Shown here: one piece after another, positions 15,810 through 22,856 of the stretch
How positions within the stretch are numbered: the stretch's first letter is position 1
Layout: every line of letters begins with the position of its first letter
NCBI RefSeq assembly: GCF_014649395.1
Contig: NZ_BMSY01000004.1
Span: 310,001 to 374,000 of the forward strand
DNA length: 64,000 nt
Origin: Streptomyces aureoverticillatus
GTDB lineage: Bacteria; Actinomycetota; Actinomycetes; Streptomycetales; Streptomycetaceae
Direction: 5' to 3'
Notes under the pieces: generated by a model
Databases searched by the model: none
Told to the model about the DNA's origin: nothing
What the model saw: only the letters and a program-made list of their open reading frames with translations
Position numbers and translations under genes: made by a program

Positions 15810-15894
15810 GGCGGGACGAGGGGAGGGCGAATCGGGCGGACGAGCGAGGACCTGTCCGAGCGGGCTGCCAGGTTTCGTCCCGATGCCATCGGTA

Positions 15895-15911
15895 ATGCAT
15901 GAGTCATGCAT
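15895..15911. promoter_or_regulatory. perfect palindrome overlapping the MarR start codon
   Basis: ATGCATGAGTCATGCAT is a perfect 8-1-8 palindrome. The MarR start codon (15906-15908) lies inside its right arm. This is a typical size and symmetry for a MarR-dimer operator and suggests autorepression. Confidence 0.6.
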
Positions 15912-16463
15912 GACGCGGAATCCCGTACGGCGAACCTCCTCGGGGCCACCGCGCTGGCGCTGAGCGATCTGCTCCTGTCGGGAGTCGGCGCGGCGGCCGG
16001 CACCAGCGGCAGCGGCGCGGCCGCGCTGGTGGTGCTGGCCGGCGACCCGGGCCTGAGCGTGACGGAGCTGGGCCGACGGGTCGGCCTGACCCAGTCGGCT
16101 GCCGCCCGCATGGTCGACGGTCTTGAGCGGCAGGGCCTGGTCCGCAGGGCCTCCACCCGCGGGCGCGCCGTCGCCGTCCGCCCCACCGAGGCGGGCACCG
16201 CTGCCGCGCACCGCCTGCTCGCCGCCCGTGGCGACGCGCTGCGGGCGGCGCTGCACCACCTCGGCCGCGACGAGCGGGCGCAGCTCGACCTGCTGCTCGG
16301 CAAGCTCCTCACCGGTCTCTACCAGCAGCCCGGTGACGCCGAGCGTCTCTGCCGTCTGTGCGACCGGGACGTCTGCGTCAAGAACCGGGCGACGTGCCCG
16401 GTGGGACAGGCCGATCGCGACCATCGCGCCCGGCGTGAGCGAGGCGATCCGGACGATGGGTGA
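15906..16463 (+). CDS. MarR-family regulator with C-terminal four-Cys motif
   Basis: A 185-aa winged-helix regulator: the recognition region is LSVTELGRRVGLTQSAAARM near residues 50-69, followed by the wing VRRASTRGRAVAVRPTEAG. Past the normal end of the domain there are four Cys (C149, C152, C157, C164; CRLCDRDVC and ATCP), which could bind Zn or an Fe-S cluster or act as a thiol sensor. Its stop overlaps the start of the EamA gene, so the two form an operon. The start sits inside a palindrome, with no normal ribosome binding site, so a leaderless transcript is possible. Confidence 0.85.
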   Translation: MHDAESRTANLLGATALALSDLLLSGVGAAAGTSGSGAAALVVLAGDPGLSVTELGRRVGLTQSAAARMVDGLERQGLVRRASTRGRAVAVRPTEAGTAAAHRLLAARGDALRAALHHLGRDERAQLDLLLGKLLTGLYQQPGDAERLCRLCDRDVCVKNRATCPVGQADRDHRARRERGDPDDG

Positions 16464-17418
16464 GCTCCTCGCGCTCCTTTCGGCGCTGCTGTTCGGTGCC
16501 ACCCACTTCTTCAACGGTCTCCTCGCACGCCGGGTCCACAGCACCACGGTCGCGCTCATCGGCCAGGTGGGCGGCACCGTCCTGGCCCTCGCCGTCGCCC
16601 CGTTCGTCGCCGCGCCACACGTCAGCGGCGGCGCACTGGGCTGGGGAGCCCTGTCCGGAGTCGGCACAGGGCTGGGCGTGGCCTTCCTCTACCGGGGCAT
16701 GAGCGGCGGCCACTTCAGCGTCGTCGTGCCGCTGAGCGATGTGGCGGCCGTCGCCCTTCCTGTCCTCGTGGGCATCACCTTTCTCGGCGACCGGCCGGGC
16801 ATGGCGGCCTAGTGCGGGATCGGCGCGGCGCCGGCGGCACTGTGGTTGGTGTCCCGATCCGGCCACCCCGGTGGGACGGGCGACGGGGACGGCCGGGGCG
16901 GAGACGCTTCCGGCCCCCGCCGAAGCGCTTGCCGTCCTCGCCGAACCACTTCCCGCCCCCGCCGAACCGCTGCCGGTCCTCGCCCAACCGCTACCGGTCC
17001 CCGTCAGACCGCTGCCGGCGCACGCGACGGCCTCATCGCCGGGATCGGTTTCGCCCTGCAGTTCATCGCGCTGGCCCAGGCCGACCCCGCCGCCGGGCTG
17101 TGGCCTCTGGTCGCAAGCCGCGCGGCCTCGGTCCTTGTCCTCCTGCCCACCGTCGCCCGGCACACCGACCGCCTGCGCATGCCCGGCCGGCTCGCGTGGA
17201 GCTGTGTCGCCGCCGGGGCCCTCGGCACGGCGGCGATCACGATGTATGCCCTCGCCACGCGCGAACAACTGCTGTCCCTCGCCGTCGTCCTGACCGCGCT
17301 CTACCCCGCCATCCCCGTGATTCTCGCCATGACCTTCCTCCATGAACGCCTCACCCGGGCGCAGAAGTTCGGCCTGGTGTGCGCGGGGGCCGCGATCGCG
17401 CTGATCTCGCTGGCCTGA
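16456..17418 (+). pseudogene. EamA/DMT-family transporter interrupted by an in-frame TAG
   Basis: The first half (118 codons, MGELLALLSALLFGATHFFN onward) has four to five hydrophobic segments and stops at TAG 16810-16812 after LGDRPGMAA. The same frame continues after the stop with CGIGAAPAALWLVSR and later the second EamA repeat (GLIAGIGFALQFIALAQA to VCAGAAIALISLA). The stop most simply comes from TGG to TAG. Between the halves lies a 21-bp repeat array that expands the linker. The intact family exports small metabolites or drugs; with the overlapping MarR gene it would form a regulator-transporter pair. It may be a pseudogene, a sequencing error, or two half-proteins. Confidence 0.75.
16900..17025. 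repeat. about six tandem 21-bp repeats inside the EamA gene
   Basis: Consecutive imperfect 21-bp units of the type CGAACCGCTGCCGGTCCTCGC run from about 16900 to 17025. In one frame they encode heptads such as EPLPAPA and QPLPVPV; in the EamA frame they encode a basic Arg/Thr-rich linker. The array lies between the two membrane halves of the interrupted transporter. Confidence 0.75.
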
Positions 17419-17480
17419 TCGCCTCCCTGCCCCCAGGGGGCCGCGGCTGCCACACCCAAGGGTGCAGTAGCGTGCTCGTC

Positions 17481-18323
17481 ATGATCGCGGAAACCGAGGA
17501 CGGCATCGTCGGCCGGGTGCTGGCGTGGGCCCGGCGACAGCAGGACATCCAGGCCGTTTTGCGTACGGGTTCACGGGCTCGCCACGACGGCACCGTGGAC
17601 GCCTTCTCCGACCACGACATCGAGCTCTACACCACTGACACCGACCGCTATGAGGACGGAGCGTGGGTCGAGGGACTGGGCCCGGTGGTGGTGCAGGTGG
17701 GGCTCGAGGGCCCGTGGGAGAACCCGGCGCGCCTGGTGTTCTTCGAAGGCGGCGTGAAGGTCGACTTCCAGGTGGTTCCGGTCGGCCGCCTGGCGAAGAT
17801 GACCGCCGAAGGGCTCGACGACCTGCACGATCGGGGCTACGAGGTCCTGTGGGACCGCGAAGGCGCGGCCGCCGCGCTGCCCGCGCCGACGGGCACCGTG
17901 CCGGCCGAACTCCCGGACGCCGAGGAGTTCGAGGAGCTGTGCGCCGAGTTCTGGTTCGAGGTCGCGCACCTGCCGCGCTGTCTGGCGCGTGGCGAGCTCT
18001 GGGTGGCCAAGTCCCGGGACTGGACCACGAAGGAGCTGCTCGAGTGCATGATCGAGTGGCACGCCCTGACGCGGCGGGGCGCCGAACTCGACGTCTGGTA
18101 CGGCGGTACGCGGATGCGGCGCTGGGCGGCGCCCGGCGTATGGGAGAGCCTGCCGGAGACCTTCGGCGACTTCACCGCCGACGACACGCTGCGCGCGGCC
18201 CGCGCCACCGCCGACCTCTTCGCCCGGCTGGCCCGGGAGGTGGCGGACGCCCACGGCTTCCCGTACCCGGACAAGGCCGAGCGCGCGATCCGGCCCACTC
18301 TCGACCGGCTCCCGGTGCTCTGA
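17481..18323 (+). CDS. aminoglycoside 6-adenylyltransferase-like nucleotidyltransferase
   Basis: A 280-aa protein resembling ANT(6)/AadK. The nucleotidyltransferase signature is RTGSRARHDGTVDAFSDHDIELYT, with the catalytic DHD, near residues 28-53, followed by VFFEGGVKVDFQVVP with the third carboxylate. The helical C-terminal domain contains RDWTTKELLECMIEWHAL, typical of the family. Family members adenylylate streptomycin at the 6-hydroxyl, but many chromosomal actinomycete copies have unknown substrates. The ATG at 17481 is preferred over earlier in-frame starts that run into the EamA gene. Confidence 0.85.
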   Translation: MIAETEDGIVGRVLAWARRQQDIQAVLRTGSRARHDGTVDAFSDHDIELYTTDTDRYEDGAWVEGLGPVVVQVGLEGPWENPARLVFFEGGVKVDFQVVPVGRLAKMTAEGLDDLHDRGYEVLWDREGAAAALPAPTGTVPAELPDAEEFEELCAEFWFEVAHLPRCLARGELWVAKSRDWTTKELLECMIEWHALTRRGAELDVWYGGTRMRRWAAPGVWESLPETFGDFTADDTLRAARATADLFARLAREVADAHGFPYPDKAERAIRPTLDRLPVL

Positions 18324-18488
18324 AGAGCGGTCCTCTCGCAAACGTCGGCACCGTGAGGGTGGTGCTGGTGCCACCCCGGCCCGGGCCCCAGGCCTCCTGA
18401 CTCGTGGCCCGTCACGGCCGAGGATTCTTCCTGTCAGCAGCGACGAGCCCGGGCCCACCGCCGGGTGCCCGAGGGCGGACGGGGAGAC

Positions 18489-20036
18489 ATGATGGCCAGT
18501 CATACGCGGCGCAGGATTCTGCAGGGGGCGACGCTCGCGGCGGCGACCGGTGTGGCCGGGGGTTTCGGGCTCGGCCGGTCCGCCCCCGCGGCGCGGGCCG
18601 CGACGGCGGACACGATGGCGGACACGGCGGCGACGGGCAGTGGCGCGGGCAAGGGCAGAGGCAAGGGCGCGTTGCCCTTCCTGGAGGGGGCCTTCACCCC
18701 GGTCACCGAGGAACTCACCGCGTTCGACCTGAAGGTGACCGGCCGCGTGCCACGTGATCTCGACGGCCGGTATCTGCGTACCGGCCCGAACGCGCTGGGC
18801 CTCGAGGACGTGCGGGCGCACCACTGGATGCTGGGCGACGGCATGGTGCACGGGGTGCGGCTGCGCGGCGGACGCGCCGAGTGGTACCGCAACCGGTGGG
18901 TGCGCTCGTCGCGGGTGGCGAAGAAGCTGGGCGAAGAGTGCCCGGGCGAGGTGCCGCCGGACGACTTCGCGTGCAACACGCACGTGATCCCGTACAAGGG
19001 ACGCGTCCTGGCGCTGCAGGAGGGCGGGCCGCTGCCGTACGAGCTGGACGGCGAGCTGAACACCGTACGGCCCTACGACTTCCGCTCCACGTTGCGGGGC
19101 GCGTTCACCGCGCACACCAAGTACGACCCGGTGGCGGACGAGCTGCACGCCGTGACGTACTACCCGGCCTGGGACCACGTACGGCATCTGGTCGTCGACC
19201 GGACCGGACGGGTGGCGCGGGCGACCAGGATCCCGGTGGCGGACGCGCCGATGATGCACGACTTCGCGCTCACCCAGAAGTACGCGGTGGTCGTGGACGT
19301 CCCGATCACGTTCGACGCGGAGGCCGCCGGGGCGGGCGCGGTGGTCCCGTACATCTGGAACGACGAGCACCCGATGCGGGTGGGTGTGCTGCCGCGGACC
19401 GGTGGCCCCACCCGCTGGTTCGAGGTCGACCCGGTGTACTACTCGCACACCCTCAACGCCTACGACCAGGGCGACACGGTGGTGGTGGACTTCTCCTCGA
19501 TGCCCGCTCCCTTCTACGCGGCCGGCCGGGGCAGCGGCGGGCCGTCCGCGACCGGCGCGCCGGCGCTCGACCGGTGGACGATCGATCTGCGCGCGGGCCG
19601 CGTCACCGGCGTCCGCCTCGACGACCGTCCGCAGGAGTTCCCCCGCGTCAACGAGACCCGGGTGTCCCGTCGGCACCGCTTCGGCTACACGGCCAGTGCC
19701 GCGGAGATGTGGCGTGCGTACGAGACCGTCGACGGGGTGCCGCCGGACGACAAGTTCACCAACTGCCTGGTGAAGCACGACCTCTTGCGCGGCAGCCGGC
19801 AGGTGCACCGGTTCCCGAAGGGGGCGGCGGCCAGCGAGCCGGTGTTCGTGCCGCGGCGCGGTGCGCGGGACGAGGACGACGGCTACATCCTGTCGTACGT
19901 GAACGACCCCGACCGGGGCGCGACCGACCTGGTGATTCTCTCGGCGCAGGACTTCACCGGTCACCCGCTGGCGCGCGTCCAGCTGCCGGGGCGGGTGCCG
20001 CTGGGTTTCCACGGGAGCTGGGTGGCGGACGCGTGA
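18489..20036 (+). CDS. Tat-exported carotenoid oxygenase-family protein
   Basis: A 515-aa protein. A twin-arginine signal (SHTRRRILQGATLAAATG) is followed by an Ala-rich cleavage region and a low-complexity Gly/Lys linker. The enzyme is the seven-bladed propeller family of carotenoid/apocarotenoid/stilbene cleavage dioxygenases. Four candidate Fe(II) His are visible in TAHTKYDP, MMHDFALT, YYSHTLNAY and the C-terminal GFHGSWV, so the site looks complete. Export of such an enzyme is unusual and suggests an extracellular substrate, perhaps a lignin-derived stilbene or apocarotenoid. The start has GGGGAGAC just upstream. Its 3' end overlaps the convergent WYL gene. Confidence 0.88.
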   Translation: MMASHTRRRILQGATLAAATGVAGGFGLGRSAPAARAATADTMADTAATGSGAGKGRGKGALPFLEGAFTPVTEELTAFDLKVTGRVPRDLDGRYLRTGPNALGLEDVRAHHWMLGDGMVHGVRLRGGRAEWYRNRWVRSSRVAKKLGEECPGEVPPDDFACNTHVIPYKGRVLALQEGGPLPYELDGELNTVRPYDFRSTLRGAFTAHTKYDPVADELHAVTYYPAWDHVRHLVVDRTGRVARATRIPVADAPMMHDFALTQKYAVVVDVPITFDAEAAGAGAVVPYIWNDEHPMRVGVLPRTGGPTRWFEVDPVYYSHTLNAYDQGDTVVVDFSSMPAPFYAAGRGSGGPSATGAPALDRWTIDLRAGRVTGVRLDDRPQEFPRVNETRVSRRHRFGYTASAAEMWRAYETVDGVPPDDKFTNCLVKHDLLRGSRQVHRFPKGAAASEPVFVPRRGARDEDDGYILSYVNDPDRGATDLVILSAQDFTGHPLARVQLPGRVPLGFHGSWVADA

Positions 20037-21132
20037 CGTCCGCGCCGGCCGCGGCCGCGCAGCGGCGGGCCAAGTGCGCGAAGGCGGCGCTGAGTTCGGC
20101 CGGTCCGACGACCTCGATGTCGGCGTCGAACCTGCCGATGGTGGCGGCGAGCCCGGGCCATGACCAGGAGCCGAGGACGAGCCGGCAGCGGTCCGCGCCG
20201 AGTTCCTCGACGACTCCGTCCGGCGCGTGCGGGGCCACTGCCGCCGCGGGCAGGCCGAGGATCACCTCGCCCCGGCAGGGCCAGCCGCCGGTGCCGTCGG
20301 CGCCCTGGAACCTGCTGGTGACGAAGGCGGCCACGTCGCCTCCCGGCAGGTCGCGCGGGGTGAAGCGGGGGCCCGTGGGCGTACGCGGGGTGATCCGGTC
20401 GGCGCGGAAGGTGCGCCAGTCGTCGCGGTCGAGGTCCCAGGCGAGGAGGTACCAGCGTCCGCCGCGGGTGAGGAGGTGGTGCGGCTCCGTCCGGCGTGGC
20501 GGGACCGGCGCGGGGCCGGAGGCGGCGGCTTCCCGCGGGGCCTGCGAGGCGTGGTCGATGGCTTCTCGCGGGGACGCCGAGGCGTGGTCGACGGTTTCTC
20601 GCGGGGACGCCGAGGCGTAGGGGGCGACAACTTCCCATGGGGACGCCGGAGCGTAGTCGAAGCGCAGCACCTCGCGGGCGCGGACCGCCGCGCTGAGCGT
20701 CACGAGAACGTCCGGGCCGACCGGCGAATCCGGCCGGTCCCCCGCCCCTTCGACGGCCATGACCTGGAGCGCGTCGACGCGGTGGCGCAGCCGTACGGGC
20801 ATGACCTGCCGGACGGTGCTGAGGGCACGGGCCGCCGCCTCCTCGATACCCGCGCCGGTGACGGAGGCGGTCCGCAACGCCACGGCGAGGGCCACGGCCT
20901 GGTCGTCGTCGAACAGCAGCGGCGGCAGTTCCGTGCCGGCGTCGAGCCGATACCCGCCCTCGGGGCCCTTCGTCGCGACGATGGGGTAGCCGAGTTCACG
21001 CAAGCGGTCGACGTCACGGCGCACGGTGCGCCGGCTGATGTCCAGGCGCTCGGCCAGCAGCGCGCCCGGCCAGTCCCGGCGTGCCTGGAGCAGCGTGAGC
21101 AACGACAGCAGTCGCGCGGAAGTCTTCTGCAT
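19954..21132 (-). CDS. YafY/DeoR-type regulator with WYL domain
   Basis: A 392-aa protein. The N-terminal HTH_11 domain (RLLSLLTLLQARRDWPGALL, then AERLDISRRTVRRDVDRLRE) is followed by the WYL ligand-binding domain (LRFDY, RTEPHHLLTRGGRWYLLAWD) and the WCX extension. Such proteins sense nucleotides or oligonucleotides and often regulate DNA repair or defence. A repeat-derived stretch of about 45 residues interrupts the WYL domain after LRFDYAP. ATG 21132 (MQKTSARLL) is preferred to the longer frame. It is divergent from the VOC gene, and its last 83 bp overlap the carotenoid oxygenase on the other strand. Confidence 0.85.
   Translation of the reverse strand: MQKTSARLLSLLTLLQARRDWPGALLAERLDISRRTVRRDVDRLRELGYPIVATKGPEGGYRLDAGTELPPLLFDDDQAVALAVALRTASVTGAGIEEAAARALSTVRQVMPVRLRHRVDALQVMAVEGAGDRPDSPVGPDVLVTLSAAVRAREVLRFDYAPASPWEVVAPYASASPRETVDHASASPREAIDHASQAPREAAASGPAPVPPRRTEPHHLLTRGGRWYLLAWDLDRDDWRTFRADRITPRTPTGPRFTPRDLPGGDVAAFVTSRFQGADGTGGWPCRGEVILGLPAAAVAPHAPDGVVEELGADRCRLVLGSWSWPGLAATIGRFDADIEVVGPAELSAAFAHLARRCAAAAGADVTRPPPSSRGNPAAPAPAAGRAPAGDR
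20521..20650. repeat. 33-bp tandem repeats within the WYL regulator
   Basis: Two 33-bp copies (20548-20580 and 20581-20613) differ at only two positions and are flanked by a partial copy on each side. They encode the decapeptide-like units ASASPREAIDH and ASASPRETVDH in the minus-strand protein. Reading frame is preserved because 33 is divisible by 3. Confidence 0.8.
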
Positions 21133-21261
21133 GGTCCTCATGCTGCCCCGAGTAGCGGTCACGACCTGTCCGCTTCTCCTGCCACTGTGATCAGTGGGCC
21201 AGGACCGCTGCGATCAGCGGGCCAGGACCAGGCCCGTCACATCCAGAGGCAAGGAGCCCCC

Positions 21262-21687
21262 ATGTCCGTCAACGCCGTGACCCACCTGAACTTCCGCGGT
21301 GACGCCCGCGCGGCGCTCACCTTCTACCAGTCCGTGTTCGGCGGGGACGTCGCCATGGTCACGTACAAGGACGCAGGAAACGTCCAGGAGCCGTCCGAGG
21401 CGGACCAGATCATGTGGGGCCAGGTGGCCGCCGACAACGGCTTTCGCGTGATGGCCTACGACGTGCCCGCGCGGCTGCCCTGGAACCAGGGCGAGAACGC
21501 GTTCTTCGTCTCGCTGCGCGGCGAGACGCCCGAGGAGATCACCGCGTACTGGGAGCGGCTCTCCGAAGGCGCGACCGTCCAGCAGCCCTTGGGGCGCGCG
21601 CAGTGGTCGCCCCTGTACGGGATGCTCACGGACCGGTTCGGTGTCACCTGGGTGGTGGACGTCGTCGTCGAGTACGACGGTTCGTGA
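21262..21687 (+). CDS. VOC-family (PhnB/glyoxalase-like) protein
   Basis: A 141-aa protein with the paired beta-alpha-beta-beta-beta modules of the VOC superfamily, PhnB-like subgroup: VTHLNFRGDARAALTFYQSV at the start and PLGRAQWSPLYGMLTDRFGV towards the end. PhnB-like proteins are often annotated as demethylubiquinone methyltransferase-like, but their function is generally unknown. AAGGAG precedes ATG 21262. It is divergent from the WYL regulator, which may control it. Confidence 0.88.
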   Translation: MSVNAVTHLNFRGDARAALTFYQSVFGGDVAMVTYKDAGNVQEPSEADQIMWGQVAADNGFRVMAYDVPARLPWNQGENAFFVSLRGETPEEITAYWERLSEGATVQQPLGRAQWSPLYGMLTDRFGVTWVVDVVVEYDGS

Positions 21688-21707
21688 CCCGGCGCAAGGA
21701 CGTACCA

Positions 21708-22814
21708 GTGAAGATGACCGTTCTCGACGACCGGGCCCTCAACCGCGCCACGCTGGCCCGGCAGTTGCTGCTCGACCGCGCCGACCTGCCGGCCCTCGAC
21801 GCCGTGGCGCACCTCTGCGGTCTGCAGGCGCAGGAGCCGCAGGAGCCGTTCGTGGGGCTCTGGTCGCGGCTGCGCCGGTTCGAGGCGTCGGTGCTCTCGG
21901 ACCTGCTGACCGGGCGGCGCGTGGTGCGGACCCACCTGATGCGCCGGACCGTTCACCTGGTCACCGCCGCCGACGCCCTGGCCTGGCGGGCCCGTCACGA
22001 CGCCATGCTGCGCCAGCGGGTCCTGGGGGTCTACCGCGACGAGCTCGCCGGGGTGGATCTCGACGAACTCGCGGCGGCGGGCCGACAGGTGCTTGCCGAC
22101 GGCGAGCCGCGCACGATGAGCGAGCTGGCGCGGGCGCTGGCCGAGCGCTGGCCGGCGCCGGGGCCGCGGGCGCTGGGCGAGATGCTGGTCGCCGGGCTCA
22201 TCCCGATGACGCAGCTCCCGCCCCGGGGACTGTGGCGCACCAAGGCGGGAGCGCGTTACGCCCCGTTCTCCTCTTGGCTGGGCCAAGAGGCCGACCCGCC
22301 GTCCCCCGACGGCTCCGACCCGGTCGGCCAGGTGCTGGTGCGGCGCTACCTGGCCGCGTTCGGCCCCGCCACCTCGGCCGACCTGCGGGCCTGGTGCGGC
22401 CTCGCCGGGCTGCCGGCCGCGGTGGCCGCCCTCCGCGAGGAGCTGGTCGGCTACCGCGACGAGAACGGCCGGGAGCTCCTCGATCTGCCCGACGCACCAC
22501 GCCCCGACCCCGACACCCCCGCCCCGGTACGGTTCCTGCCGGCGTTCGACAACGCCATCCTCGGCTACCAGCACCGCGGCCGGATCATCGACGACGCCCA
22601 CCGCGGGCTGTCCGTGGCGGGCGAACGCGTCGTCCTGGTCGACGGCAGGGTCGCCGCGACCTGGGCGGTCGACGCCGACACCGTCGTCGTCACGCCGCTG
22701 CGCCGGTTCTCCCGCGCCGACCGCGCCGCCGTCGCCGAGGAGGGGCGGGAGTTGGCGTCGTTCCTCTCCGACGAGGAGAGCCGACGGGTACGGGTCGCGG
22801 CCTCGCCGGGGTGA
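21708..22814 (+). CDS. winged-helix AlkZ-like DNA glycosylase-family protein
   Basis: A 368-aa HTH_42-family protein. The QxQ motif characteristic of AlkZ/YcaQ enzymes is present in HLCGLQAQEPQEPFVGLWSR near residue 40, and the RTHLMRRTVHLVTAADALAW segment is typical of the family. Characterised members (AlkZ, AlkX) unhook interstrand crosslinks or remove bulky alkyl bases, and several sit in DNA-alkylating antibiotic clusters. The GTG at 21708 has AAGGA seven bases upstream; ATG 21714 is an alternative. It lies 20 bp after the VOC gene on the same strand, so the two are probably co-transcribed. Confidence 0.85.
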   Translation: MKMTVLDDRALNRATLARQLLLDRADLPALDAVAHLCGLQAQEPQEPFVGLWSRLRRFEASVLSDLLTGRRVVRTHLMRRTVHLVTAADALAWRARHDAMLRQRVLGVYRDELAGVDLDELAAAGRQVLADGEPRTMSELARALAERWPAPGPRALGEMLVAGLIPMTQLPPRGLWRTKAGARYAPFSSWLGQEADPPSPDGSDPVGQVLVRRYLAAFGPATSADLRAWCGLAGLPAAVAALREELVGYRDENGRELLDLPDAPRPDPDTPAPVRFLPAFDNAILGYQHRGRIIDDAHRGLSVAGERVVLVDGRVAATWAVDADTVVVTPLRRFSRADRAAVAEEGRELASFLSDEESRRVRVAASPG

Positions 22815-22856
22815 GGGGCGCCCACGACACCTGACGCAGCGGCGGAGGCGGACGGC

